This document shows, in pieces, positions 33,101 through 45,425 of a DNA stretch of 64,000 bases. This stretch comes from Selenomonas sputigena_A. Lineage in GTDB: Bacteria; Bacillota; Negativicutes; Selenomonadales; Selenomonadaceae. A model generated the notes under the pieces. That model was not told the origin of the DNA. It saw only the letters and a list, made by a program, of their open reading frames with translations, and ran no database searches. Position numbers and translations under genes: made by a program. Location of the stretch: positions 1,302,001 through 1,366,000 of the forward strand of contig NZ_CP194411.1 in NCBI RefSeq assembly GCF_051603425.1, read 5' to 3'. Numbering within the stretch: position 1 is the first letter of the stretch; every line of letters starts with the position of its first letter.

Positions 33101-33180
33101 GATGATCTCCTCTTTCTGCGGGGAATGTACTGCAGGAATCACGGATCCATCCGACACCAATCTTATGGTATCTGTGACTC

Positions 33181-33227
33181 CTATAATCGCTTTAACATAC
33201 CAAAACGATATGTTAAAGCGATTATAG
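33181..33227. promoter_or_regulatory. Perfect 19-bp palindrome over the metY -10 region
   Basis: The arms 33181-33199 and 33209-33227 are perfect inverted copies around a 9-base centre. The arm contains the metY -10 hexamer, so the dyad covers the -10 box and about 30 bp past the start of transcription. This fits an operator for a dimeric or tetrameric repressor. The regulator is not known. Confidence 0.7.
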
Positions 33228-33248
33228 CACAATAACATACTTTGTCAA
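33221..33248 (-). promoter_or_regulatory. Consensus promoter of metY
   Basis: On the minus strand a perfect TTGACA (33243-33248), a 16-bp spacer ending in TG-C, and a perfect TATAAT (33221-33226). Confidence 0.85.
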
Positions 33249-33305
33249 TAGGATTTATAAAATATTTTTTCCGCCCTTACGGGAGAAAGGAAAGAGCAGG
33301 CGTAT

Positions 33306-34001
33306 TTATATGCCGAGGCCGCGTTCCAGGTACTTTCGCTGCAGGAGGAAGACGCCGCGCACGAGTTTGTGCTGCTCGCGCCTGTCGAGATACTCCAGGA
33401 AATTGACGCCGATATGGTAGACGGGCGTCGCAAGAGCCGTGCGGTCGATGGAGCGCATGACGACGGCCTTTGTCTGCAGCGTGCCGATGACGGGAAGATC
33501 CGGCACTTCGATTTCGAGCTCGGTGCCGTTCTCGACTTCTTCTTTCCAGACGAAAGCGGCGCCGTTGCCGCTGATGTCGACGAGCGTCGTTGCCTTCGCC
33601 TTGTTTTTGCCGCCGTAGTCGTTGAAGAAGGTCACGTGCATGGGAATGGGTGAGGGCACGCGCACGAAATCACGCTTTTGCTGGCGCACGACAAAGGCGG
33701 GGCGCTCCATGAACCAGAGGTGATCCGGAAGCGGGCTGCTGCCGCAAAAGGTGCTTTCAAAACGGTAGGTGCATTTGTCGCTCGGGGCAGCGCCGCGAAA
33801 CTTCGCGTTTGTGCCGGGGCCGTGGGCATAAGCCTCATCCGTCATCATCATCTCGAGTATGAGCCGGTCAAGGGTGATTTCCTTGAGACGCGCGATCTTG
33901 ACCTTGGTCTTTCCTTCCTCGAGCAGGTAGATCTTGCTGTCGATTTCCAATGTTTCCTCGGGCGTCCGCTGGTCTTTTTCGTCGAAATCCTGTGGGGTCA
34001 T
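33306..34001 (-). CDS. PilZ-domain c-di-GMP-binding protein (YcgR-like)
   Basis: Likely c-di-GMP effector affecting flagellar motility. The 231-residue protein has an N-terminal YcgR-type beta domain (about 10-105) and a C-terminal PilZ domain (about 107-222) with the ligand motifs RQQKRDFVRV (R-x3-R type, about 106-115) and DISGNGAAF (D-x-S-x-x-G). Length and architecture match YcgR/YpfA proteins. GAAGG precedes ATG 34001. Several chemoreceptors in the window support a motile host. It lies 87 bases downstream of the metallophosphoesterase gene on the same strand. Confidence 0.88.
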   Translation of the reverse strand: MTPQDFDEKDQRTPEETLEIDSKIYLLEEGKTKVKIARLKEITLDRLILEMMMTDEAYAHGPGTNAKFRGAAPSDKCTYRFESTFCGSSPLPDHLWFMERPAFVVRQQKRDFVRVPSPIPMHVTFFNDYGGKNKAKATTLVDISGNGAAFVWKEEVENGTELEIEVPDLPVIGTLQTKAVVMRSIDRTALATPVYHIGVNFLEYLDRREQHKLVRGVFLLQRKYLERGLGI

Positions 34002-34088
34002 GGCTTCACCTTCTTTTTATATTTTGGTACGGGGTATCGGTTGATTTTCAGCGGTGTGTCGCTGTGGGGAAAGCGGAGGGACGGGCGC

Positions 34089-35429
34089 TCAATCGGCGCT
34101 CCCTGCGTCAGCGGCCTGTGCTTTCGAGGCGGACGGGGCAGGGTGGTCGAGTGCAGCCTCGTCTGCCAGGGTGCCGTCGGGCAGATAGCAGCGAAGGTGC
34201 AGGTGCTCTTTTGAGGCTTCGAGCGTCATGTAGTTGCCGCGCTCGGGCTGAGCGAGCATCTTCTCGTCAAAGCGCGGGTTTTGCGGCACGTCGTAATAGC
34301 AGTTGCCGCAGTTTCCGGTGTCGATGTAAAGGGGGCCGTCGGCAGCGGGGGCGAAGCGGAGAATCCGGCCGAGGCGGCGGTAGGTGTGTTGGTGTGCCGT
34401 GAGGACGACGGCGGGGCGGAGTTCGTCGAAAAGCGGCATGAGGGCGCGGCCCGTCGTGCTGATGTCACCGGTGACAGGATCCGCCGGGTCGGGGTAGTCG
34501 TATTCGATGACATCTTTGTGCATGAGCACGATTTTCCAGGGTTTGCGGCTCGCCGCCAGATCGGTGCGCAGCCAGGCGGCCTGCTCGGCGAGGAGGCCGG
34601 GGCGCAGGGCGTCGACTTCCTCCCACTGCGTGTTGAGCGCTGCGAAATGGCACGGTCCCCAATCGAAGGAGTAGTACCAGCCGTAAAAGCGTGCGCTGGC
34701 GTTGCCGGGCATGGGGAAATAGTTGAGCCAAGCGTGGGGCAGACGGCACTTCCAGCCGAGGTCGTAGGTTTCGTGGTTGCCCATCAAGGGAGCGCAGGGG
34801 AGGCGACGGATCAGCCCTGCAGCCCCCGCAAACCATTGACGCCATTGGTAGGAAGATTCTCCGTTGTCGACGAGGTCGCCCATCATGATGAAGAAGGCGG
34901 CGTCGGGATGTCGGGCGGCTGCATTTTCGGCGGCGGCTCGCCATGTGCGGTAGTCATCCGAGCATTGGGAATCGGGAAAGATCAGCGCCTTACACGTGTT
35001 TCGCTCCGCTGTTTGCAGGGGCAGCCAGGCCGTCGCCGTATCGCCTGTGCGCAGGCGGTATTCGTAGCTTGTGCCGGGCGCAAGGCCCGTGAGCAGGGCG
35101 GTGTGGGAAAAGCTTTGCTCGCCGTCATCGGCAAAGAGGGTTTCCCGGGCGGGAACGGAGGCGATGTCTTGGCCGTTTGCCGCAAGGCGCACGTCGACGA
35201 CGGCTTCCGCCTCCCCTACGGCGGAATTCCAGGCAATGGCGCGTGAGACGGCGTTGTCCTGCGCGACGAGCTGGCGCACGAAGAAGGCGTCCAGTCCTTC
35301 AGCGGCAGAAGCTTTCGGTACGCCGCCAAAGACGGAGGGCAGGAACGAGCCGAGACCGAGGCCGAGGAGGGAGCGGGCGCCGATTCCCAGGAAATGACGG
35401 CGAGAGACAGCGACAGGGATGCGAAACAT
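34089..35429 (-). CDS. Tat-exported purple-acid-phosphatase-like metallophosphoesterase
   Basis: Extracytoplasmic phosphoesterase; the substrate is unknown. The 446-residue protein begins with a twin-arginine signal (SRRHFLGIGARSLLGLGLG, residues 9-27, then an Ala-rich cleavage region), an N-terminal fibronectin-like domain (about 48-140) and a calcineurin-like phosphoesterase domain with its metal motifs in order: DSQ, GDLVDNG, GNHET, HKD and HQHTYRR. The Tat signal implies folding with metals before export. AAGGAGG lies six bases before ATG 35429, and a promoter is present at 35469-35497. Confidence 0.9.
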   Translation of the reverse strand: MFRIPVAVSRRHFLGIGARSLLGLGLGSFLPSVFGGVPKASAAEGLDAFFVRQLVAQDNAVSRAIAWNSAVGEAEAVVDVRLAANGQDIASVPARETLFADDGEQSFSHTALLTGLAPGTSYEYRLRTGDTATAWLPLQTAERNTCKALIFPDSQCSDDYRTWRAAAENAAARHPDAAFFIMMGDLVDNGESSYQWRQWFAGAAGLIRRLPCAPLMGNHETYDLGWKCRLPHAWLNYFPMPGNASARFYGWYYSFDWGPCHFAALNTQWEEVDALRPGLLAEQAAWLRTDLAASRKPWKIVLMHKDVIEYDYPDPADPVTGDISTTGRALMPLFDELRPAVVLTAHQHTYRRLGRILRFAPAADGPLYIDTGNCGNCYYDVPQNPRFDEKMLAQPERGNYMTLEASKEHLHLRCYLPDGTLADEAALDHPAPSASKAQAADAGSAD

Positions 35430-35468
35430 GAGCGGCCTCCTTTGAAAAAGTAAAGGGATGTCTTTCTA

Positions 35469-35497
35469 ACCATACCTTGAATTACGCGATGGGTCAA
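35469..35497 (-). promoter_or_regulatory. Promoter of the metallophosphoesterase gene
   Basis: On the minus strand TTGACC (35492-35497), a 17-bp spacer and TATGGT (35469-35474). Confidence 0.65.
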
Positions 35498-35515
35498 GCG
35501 TTGCGGAAGCCCTAT

Positions 35516-35866
35516 TTTACAATGAAAGCCCAAGAGGTCAAGCCGAAGGCGCAGAGCGATTGGCTGGTTTCATGTAAGGGCGGGGCACAATGTCCACGAA
35601 GTGGACGTTTGTGCGTGTAGTTTACAATGAAAGCCCAAGAGGTCAAGCCGAAGGCGCAGAGCGATTGGCTGGTTTCATGTAAGGGCGGGGCACAATGTCC
35701 ACGAAGTGGACGTTTGTGCGTGTAGTTTACAATGAAAGCCCAAGAGGTCAAGCCGAAGGCGCAGAGCGATTGGCTGGTTTCATGTAAGGGCGGGGCACAA
35801 TGTCCACGAAGTGGACGTTTGTGCGTGTAGCTTACAATGAAAGCCCAAGAGGTCAAGCCGAAGACG
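35516..35866 (+). repeat. Tandem array of a 105-bp structured repeat (3.3 copies)
   Basis: Units start at 35516, 35621, 35726 and 35831 (last truncated near 35866) and are nearly identical. Each unit can fold into two hairpins: one nested around GCC-GAA-GGC with outer ATGAAA/TTTCAT arms, and one GTCCAC-GAA-GTGGAC stem extended by CACAA/TTGTG. Solo relatives occur at 3508, 19878, 36351 and 49587, and a related core appears in the rrn spacers. No transposase gene is linked. Confidence 0.9.
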
Positions 35867-35900
35867 CCCCTTCTTCTGTGCATGGATTCTCCGGGGCAGG

Positions 35901-35937
35901 AAAAAGCCGCCCGCATGTTCAGCGGACGGCGCTTTTT
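35901..35937. terminator. Terminator of the 125-aa DUF4234 gene
   Basis: AAAAAGCCG-CCCGC pairs with GCGG-A-CGGC-G-CTTTTT (one mismatch or bulge each side). A/T runs on both flanks allow function in both directions. Confidence 0.75.
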
Positions 35938-35938
35938 C

Positions 35939-36316
35939 TCAGGGAACCAGTGGTACGATGCCGGTCTCGTCGTAATCGATCAGCTCATTGAGCGATTTTT
36001 GCAGGAGGGCGTAGGCGCCGATGGGGTAGGCGACCATGGCCACCACAAGATAGATGAGGGGAAGGTTTCCATCCTCTGTGAGACCGCGGTTCCTTCTGGC
36101 GAGGTTTACGGTATCGCCCATGCGATAGAGCCAATAAATCTGGTAGACGCCGAAGGAGATGACGGTGAAGAGGACGGTCTGAGCGGACGGGGCAGTCGTT
36201 TCTTCACCGGCAGCGATGTGGGCGCTTTCGGTCAGCTTGTAAAGCCAGTAAAAAGCGTAGATGCCGCAGGTAATGATACTGAATACGATGTCGAGAGGGA
36301 TGCTTCTTTTCACCAT
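35939..36316 (-). CDS. DUF4234 membrane protein
   Basis: The 125-residue protein has three or four hydrophobic helices and the DUF4234 opening pattern (LDIVFSIITCGIYAFYWLYKL), repeated in weaker form at VLFTVISFGVYQIYWLYRM, so the fold contains an internal repeat. The function is unknown. ATG 36316 has GAAAGG about 11 bases upstream. It lies downstream of a larger paralogue on the same strand, with a dispersed-repeat copy between the two, and ends at a bidirectional terminator. Confidence 0.85.
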   Translation of the reverse strand: MVKRSIPLDIVFSIITCGIYAFYWLYKLTESAHIAAGEETTAPSAQTVLFTVISFGVYQIYWLYRMGDTVNLARRNRGLTEDGNLPLIYLVVAMVAYPIGAYALLQKSLNELIDYDETGIVPLVP

Positions 36317-36350
36317 GATAAGACCAACCTTTCACTCGGGAAACAAGAGG

Positions 36351-36443
36351 GAAGCCTAAGTTAAGCCGAAGGAGCAGACGGAGGGGCTGCGTTCCTGTAA
36401 GGGCGGCGCATAATGCCCACTTTCTGGACGCCTGTGCGTGCAG
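36351..36443 (+). repeat. Solo copy of the dispersed repeat
   Basis: It shares TTAAGCCGAAGG, CTGTAAGGGCGG, GCGCATAATG and terminal CTGTGCGTGCAG with the 105-bp unit, with a diverged inner stem. It lies between the two DUF4234 genes. Confidence 0.7.
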
Positions 36444-36457
36444 CTTCCGCCGTGCGC

Positions 36458-37147
36458 TCACGGATGCGGCTTCTCCAAGGGAACGGGCGCAGCCGGAGTT
36501 CCTGGCAGAGGTGCGCCTGCATGAGCGGGGGCGGCCTCTGCGCCGCCTTGCAGAAGATCGTTGAGCGAGTGCTGCAGGAAGGCGAGCGTGAAAATCGAGG
36601 TGCGGGAAGCTGCCAAGGCGATATAGAGTATGCGCGGATTTGGATCGCTGCGCTTGTAGATGAGCCAGATGAGTCCCCATAAAATAACGCTTTGGACGAA
36701 TCCGCAGAGGACGAGGATATCTATGCCGATGATGGTGGAGAAAAGCAGTGCGAAATTCATCGGCAGCTGGGGGAATGATTGCTGTATGTCGGCAAACTGG
36801 CCTGCCGCGAACAGTACAGCATCGAGGAAATAAAAGACGGCAATAAAGCATGTCAGGATGACGGCGGCAAGCATGTACGTCTTCTTCGGTACGGAATCGA
36901 GCGGCAGGCCGCGTTCCCGGCGCACTTCCACGAGCTCGCCGCCGAGACGGTAGAGCCAGTAGTAGGCGTAAAGGCCGCAGGTTACGATGGAGAGCAGGAC
37001 GACGATGATGCCGCCCGGCGTCTGCGGCCTGCGGGAAAGTTCGTGCGTCTCGTTCGTCAGACGGTACAGCCAATAGAGGCCGTAGAGACCGCCGGTGAAG
37101 AAGGTTAGGACAATGGCCAAGGGGATATTGGCGGGACGAATTTGCAT
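36458..37147 (-). CDS. Larger DUF4234 membrane protein
   Basis: The 229-residue paralogue of the downstream gene has two N-terminal DUF4234-type hairpins (FFTGGLYGLYWLYRLTNETH and IVTCGLYAYYWLYRLGGEL), then three more hydrophobic segments and a Pro/Ala-rich tail (about 200-229). The function is unknown; the family often occurs as multi-copy membrane proteins in Firmicutes. AGGAGGTCTCC precedes ATG 37147. The similarity of the two proteins suggests duplication followed by divergence. Confidence 0.85.
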   Translation of the reverse strand: MQIRPANIPLAIVLTFFTGGLYGLYWLYRLTNETHELSRRPQTPGGIIVVLLSIVTCGLYAYYWLYRLGGELVEVRRERGLPLDSVPKKTYMLAAVILTCFIAVFYFLDAVLFAAGQFADIQQSFPQLPMNFALLFSTIIGIDILVLCGFVQSVILWGLIWLIYKRSDPNPRILYIALAASRTSIFTLAFLQHSLNDLLQGGAEAAPAHAGAPLPGTPAAPVPLEKPHP

Positions 37148-37232
37148 GGAGACCTCCTAAATCATGAATAAAGCCCCAAGGGACAGGAAGCCCCCGGGGC
37201 CTTGGAAAAGCGGGGATTCGCAGGACGTTTGT

Positions 37233-37637
37233 TCAGCGCACGCGGGCGGCAGGTTCCTCGACCTCTTCCTCGGGGAAGACGACTCCCTGCACCTGCACGT
37301 TCGTTTCGACGACGCGCAGACCCGTCATGGATTCGATGGCACGGCGCACATTCTTCTGCACCTCGGTTGCGACATGGCGGATGTCGACGCCGTACGTCAC
37401 GACGAGGGTGATGTCGACAGCAGCTTCTTTTTCGCCCACCTCGACCTTTACGCCCTTCGAGAAATTTTTACGGCCGAGCATTTCGGCAATGCCGCCGATC
37501 AGCCCGCCGCTCATGCCGGCGACGCCGTCCACGTCCATGGCCGCAAGTCCGGCGATGACGCTGACCACCTCGTCAGCAATGCGGATGGAGCCAAGGCCTT
37601 CATTGCTCGTCACGAGCGGAGCCATATCTTCTGCCAT
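37233..37637 (-). CDS. Asp23/Gls24 family envelope stress response protein
   Basis: Cytoplasmic protein of 134 residues in the Asp23/Gls24 family, which in Gram-positives is membrane-associated and tied to envelope stress. Motifs: GSIRIADEVVSVIAGLAA (residues 17-34), GVAGMSGG, GVKVEVGEKEAAVDI and the C-terminal VVETNVQVQGVVF. Length and motifs fit the family well. ATG 37637 lies eight bases after AAGGAGG. It has its own sigma-A-type promoter and no amaP-like partner next to it. Confidence 0.93.
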   Translation of the reverse strand: MAEDMAPLVTSNEGLGSIRIADEVVSVIAGLAAMDVDGVAGMSGGLIGGIAEMLGRKNFSKGVKVEVGEKEAAVDITLVVTYGVDIRHVATEVQKNVRRAIESMTGLRVVETNVQVQGVVFPEEEVEEPAARVR

Positions 37638-37687
37638 AACAAAAACCTCCTTCTGATATAAAAGGGAAAGCATTTCTATATAAAAAT

Positions 37688-37716
37688 AGTATAGCAGAAA
37701 ATGGGAAGCACCGCAA
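37688..37716 (-). promoter_or_regulatory. Promoter of the Asp23/Gls24 gene
   Basis: On the minus strand TTGCGG (37711-37716), a 17-bp spacer and extended TG-C-TATACT (37688-37693). Confidence 0.65.
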
Positions 37717-37750
37717 TGAAGGAGCGGGGATTTTGGACGGGGGCTTTTCT

Positions 37751-37779
37751 TTGTTTGAAAAGACGCTTATAATTATAAT
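37751..37779 (+). promoter_or_regulatory. Promoter of mqnE
   Basis: TTGTTT (37751-37756), a 17-bp spacer and TATAAT (37774-37779). The predicted transcript starts close to 37786, supporting the TTG start at 37809 over the one at 37785. Confidence 0.6.
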
Positions 37780-37808
37780 CGATATTGTATAATTTTGAGG
37801 GAGCCGCT

Positions 37809-38939
37809 TTGAAGGCGCCCAGGAAAGAAGTGAAGGTTTTGCTCTCTCCCAAGGGATACGAGGATATTGAAACAAAGGTGCTGGCAGGCGAACGGCTTTC
37901 GCGCGAGGATGGGCTGCGGCTCTTTGCCTGTACGGATATCGCCTGGCTTGGCGCTCTGGCTGATCACGTGCGGCGCGAAAAGTGCGGCGATATCGTCTAT
38001 TACAATGTGAACTGCCATGTGAACCTTACGAACATCTGTCGTGCGCACTGCAAATTTTGCGCTTTCGGGCGCGATGCTGAGGATTCGGGCGCCTATGAGA
38101 TGACAGCGGCGGATGCTGTTGCCGCCGTCGAAGAGGCGATGAAGGATCCGCATCTTGCGGGCTTGCATGTCGTTTCGGGACTGCACCCCGGCTGGACGTT
38201 TGAGGACTACCTGGAGCGGCTCCGCACCTTGCACGAAACGTTTCCGAAGCTTTATCTCAAGGGGTTCACGGGTGTGGAGATCACGCATTTTTCCAAGATT
38301 TCGGGTCTTTCCGTGCGCGAGGTGTTGGAGAAGCTGCAGGGAGCGGGACTTTGCGCCATCGCGGGCGGCGGGGCGGAAATCCTTTCGGATCGCGTGCGGC
38401 AAGAGCTTTGCCCGAAAAAGGCGACGGCGGCGGAGTGGCTGGAAGCTGCACGTACGGCGCATGGCCTCGGCATCAAGTCGAACGCCTCGATGCTCTACGG
38501 CCATATTGAAACGCTCGCCGAACGCGTTGATCACCTGCTGGCACTGCGCTCCCTGCAGGACGAGACAGGCGGCTTCCAGACCTTCATCTGTTTCCCGTTT
38601 TTGCCGAAGAACACAGCGCTTGCCGCGGAAAAAGGCCTTGTGCAGACTTCCCTGTGGGACGATCTCCGAACGATGGCGATTTCTCGCCTCATGCTCGATA
38701 ATTTCACGAACATCAAGGCCTACTGGGTTATGCTGACCGTTCCTGTAGCCCAAGTCGCGCTCGGCTTCGGTGCGAACGATATCGACGGCACAGTACATAA
38801 AGAAACGATTTTGCACGATGCGGGCGCAAAAAGTCCGCGAGCCCTTTCCGAGAACCATATCATCCGCATCGTCAAGGAAGCCGGACGCATCCCGGCGGCC
38901 TGTGACTGTAATTTCAATGTTCTTCATGTGTATGAGTGA
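37809..38939 (+). CDS. mqnE: Aminofutalosine synthase (radical SAM)
   Basis: Radical SAM enzyme of the futalosine route to menaquinone that joins the chorismate-derived enolpyruvyl benzoate unit to SAM. The 376-residue protein carries the 4Fe-4S motif C-x3-C-x2-C in NICRAHCKFCAF, then GLHPGWTFEDY, KGFTGVEITHFSK, MLYGHIETLAERVDHL and LQDETGGFQTFI, which match MqnE better than MqnC. TTG 37809 is preceded by GAGGGAG at five bases; the earlier in-frame TTG 37785 would sit on the transcription start. No other mqn gene is in the window. A secreted-protein gene follows closely. Confidence 0.9.
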   Translation: MKAPRKEVKVLLSPKGYEDIETKVLAGERLSREDGLRLFACTDIAWLGALADHVRREKCGDIVYYNVNCHVNLTNICRAHCKFCAFGRDAEDSGAYEMTAADAVAAVEEAMKDPHLAGLHVVSGLHPGWTFEDYLERLRTLHETFPKLYLKGFTGVEITHFSKISGLSVREVLEKLQGAGLCAIAGGGAEILSDRVRQELCPKKATAAEWLEAARTAHGLGIKSNASMLYGHIETLAERVDHLLALRSLQDETGGFQTFICFPFLPKNTALAAEKGLVQTSLWDDLRTMAISRLMLDNFTNIKAYWVMLTVPVAQVALGFGANDIDGTVHKETILHDAGAKSPRALSENHIIRIVKEAGRIPAACDCNFNVLHVYE

Positions 38940-38952
38940 GGAGGAGAAAATG

Positions 38953-39438
38953 ATGAAAAAATATGCTGCTTTTTTGACAATTTGCCTTGTCCTGCTTGCG
39001 GCAGGCGTTTGCTCGGCAGGGCGTCTGCCCGACACGGACTACGCGCTCGGCGGCGTACAGTACGGCAACGATGCGGACTATGTGAAGAGCGTTTACGGGG
39101 AGCCGGATTGGATCGATTACCATGAGGGTACACCGGGATCGGGTGATATTTCGCTCTGGATTTATCATTACGGCGACTCCTTCGTCGTGGCGTTTGCAGC
39201 TTCGAACATGCATGTGGCTTCCCTGATGACATCGGCGGACAACGGGATCGCGACGCCGCGCGGCATTCATGTGGGCAGCACGCTGACGGATATTCAGCGT
39301 GCCTATGGTACACTGCCGCAAGGGCATCGAGCGAATCAAGGCTGGTGCTACTCTTACGGCTGGGGACTGATCTCACTGGACTTCTATGTGGACGGCAAGG
39401 GCAAGGTCTATAAGATTTGGACAGGCTATTCCGACTGA
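38953..39438 (+). CDS. Secreted protein of unknown function
   Basis: The 161-residue protein has a Sec signal peptide (KKYAAFLTICLVLLAAGVCSAG, cleavage near residue 23) and a mature part rich in Gly, Tyr and Asp, with paired segments resembling short beta-strand repeats: YALGGVQYGNDADYVKSVYGEP and HVGSTLTDIQRAYGTLP. Two 'GxxxxDVxxxYG'-like repeats of this sort occur in small secreted proteins of Negativicutes, but I cannot name a family. ATG 38950 or 38953 is possible; the latter is better spaced from GAGGAG. The start is 13 bases after the mqnE stop, so the genes are cotranscribed. Confidence 0.8.
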   Translation: MKKYAAFLTICLVLLAAGVCSAGRLPDTDYALGGVQYGNDADYVKSVYGEPDWIDYHEGTPGSGDISLWIYHYGDSFVVAFAASNMHVASLMTSADNGIATPRGIHVGSTLTDIQRAYGTLPQGHRANQGWCYSYGWGLISLDFYVDGKGKVYKIWTGYSD

Positions 39439-39496
39439 ATCTGTCCCTGTTGTATCGATTGGCGGACGGGCGTTCAACTTTTTTGAAAAAAAGGAG

Positions 39497-39525
39497 TTGA
39501 CAGTCCGTCCGCTTTCGTGTATCAT
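39497..39525 (+). promoter_or_regulatory. rrn promoter P1
   Basis: Perfect TTGACA (39497-39502), 17-bp spacer, TATCAT (39520-39525). The -35 box is enclosed by an 8-bp inverted repeat, GCGGACGG (39462-39469) with CCGTCCGC (39505-39512). Confidence 0.85.
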
Positions 39526-39582
39526 ACTATTTGCTGTTGCTTCAAGCGACGGCGGTCGCTCGAAAAAACTTCAAAAAAGGGC

Positions 39583-39611
39583 TTGACAATCACTCAGGAG
39601 TGAGATAAGAT
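39583..39611 (+). promoter_or_regulatory. rrn promoter P2
   Basis: Perfect TTGACA (39583-39588), 17-bp spacer, TAAGAT (39606-39611), 86 bp downstream of P1. Confidence 0.85.
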
Positions 39612-39905
39612 AGTCGAGTCGCCTGCGAAGAGCGAGCGGCAAACAGCCGGAGCAATTCGGCGGTGTTCCTTGAAAACTAAACAATGCAGAAATGAATCAT
39701 CTATATGATTCAAGCCAGATGTCCATCAAGAGAGATCTTGATGAAACATCGATTGTGAACTACAAATTGTAAAAGCAATCGACAATTTCTTTATGCGGTT
39801 CGAAAGAATCGTATCCAAAGATAAAAAAGAGCCAATCATGGCTCTCTGCTAAAAAAGTAATTTTCTCCACCACGACTGTCCTACAGTCCGAAGCGGAGAA
39901 AAAAA

Positions 39906-40022
39906 CGCAGAGATTTTTTCGCTAGGCAAGGCGCAGCGAAGCGACGACCCGCAAGCGTACTCGTGTACGCTGAGGACGCGGCGCGAAGCTGCAACGAAGC
40001 ATAGCGGAAAAAGATCAAGTTT
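39906..40022 (+). repeat. rrn leader repeat, copy A
   Basis: About 117 bases with outer dyad arms GATTTTTTCGCTA and TAGCGGAAAAAGATC and an inner GCGTAC-TCGT-GTACGC hairpin. It is repeated as copy B at 40030. Confidence 0.8.
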
Positions 40023-40029
40023 TGTAAAG

Positions 40030-40148
40030 CGCAGAGATTTTTTCGCTAGGCAAGGAATGATGGCGAAGCCGCGTCCCGCAGACGTACTCGTGTACGTCGA
40101 GGACACACGGCGAAGCCATGACGCAGCATAGCGCAAAAAGATCAAGTT

Positions 40149-40152
<4 letters not shown>
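40030..40152 (+). repeat. rrn leader repeat, copy B
   Basis: It matches copy A in arms and central hairpin (GACGTAC-TCGT-GTACGTC) but differs in the inner segments, with compensating changes in the central stem. It runs into the 16S start. Confidence 0.8.
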
Positions 40153-44998
<4,846 letters not shown>

Positions 44999-45047
44999 AC
45001 TGGCCTGTCCAAGAGGCGAAAGCCGATTGGGTAACAGGCCGTATGCG

Positions 45048-45103
45048 AAAACGTCCCAAGAGCGCAAGCTGAAAGCGCAGCGCGATTGGCTGACGTTGAC
45101 CGC
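45048..45103 (+). repeat. rrn spacer hairpin module, copy 2
   Basis: A close relative of the module at 41773, with core AGCTGAAAGCGCAGCGCGATTGG, which resembles the core of the 105-bp dispersed unit. Confidence 0.7.
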
Positions 45104-45176
45104 TAAGTTTCGCCAACACCCTAAAATGTTCTTGTCTTCTGTATAGTTTTGAGGGTGCAACAGCATCCGAAACAAT

Positions 45177-45295
45177 ATCCAGTGGCGATAGCTGAGTGGT
45201 TCCACCTGTTCCCATCCCGAACACAGTCGTTAAGCACTCATACGTCGAAAGTACTTGGTTGGAGACGACCTGGGAGGATAGAAAGCTGCTGGTTG
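45177..45295 (+). rRNA. rrf: 5S ribosomal RNA
   Basis: About 118 nt with TCCACCTGTTCCCATCCCGAACACAG, the loop A-C region shared by bacterial 5S, and closing stem CCAG/CTGG. It sits about 180 bases after 23S in the normal rrn order and is followed at once by a terminator. Confidence 0.93.
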
Positions 45296-45298
45296 ATG

Positions 45299-45323
45299 AC
45301 GCACCCGAAAGGGTGCGTTTTTC
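45299..45323 (+). terminator. rrn terminator
   Basis: ACGCACCC-GAAA-GGGTGCGT is an 8-bp stem with a GNRA tetraloop, followed by TTTTTC. Confidence 0.92.
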
Positions 45324-45425
45324 TTTGGTGACTTGCCATCTGTATTGCATGAAGAGAGCTGTTTTTCCCAGATGGGAAAAAAATACATCCCAAAGTCGGA
45401 TTCTGCTGGAGAGTTCTCTCAAGCA

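Larger units (their letters stand above)
35430..35938. other. Repeat-filled intergenic region
   Basis: The 509 bases hold the phosphoesterase promoter, 3.3 tandem copies of a 105-bp repeat and the bidirectional terminator at 35901-35937. An open minus-strand frame across the repeats is a by-product of the unit length being divisible by three and is not called as a gene. Confidence 0.6.
39439..40148. other. rrn promoter and leader region
   Basis: The 710 bases hold two tandem rRNA promoters, a leader with a GAAAACTAAACAATGCAG antitermination-like motif near 39673 that recurs in the 16S-23S spacer, an AGAGCC hairpin at 39827, a nested TTTTCTCC/GGAGAAAA hairpin at about 39858-39903, and two long direct repeats (39906-40022 and 40030-40152). 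No gene is seen. Confidence 0.7.

Noticed and set aside
33101..33250. SAM-I riboswitch upstream of metY
   Set aside because: The leader lacks the conserved SAM-I core and four-way junction. The strong feature is a DNA palindrome overlapping the promoter.
35512..35916. A minus-strand frame encoding three and a half 35-residue repeats
   Set aside because: The repeat unit is 105 bp, a multiple of three, so any frame without a stop stays open across copies. Solo copies elsewhere do not keep the frame, and no ribosome binding site is visible.
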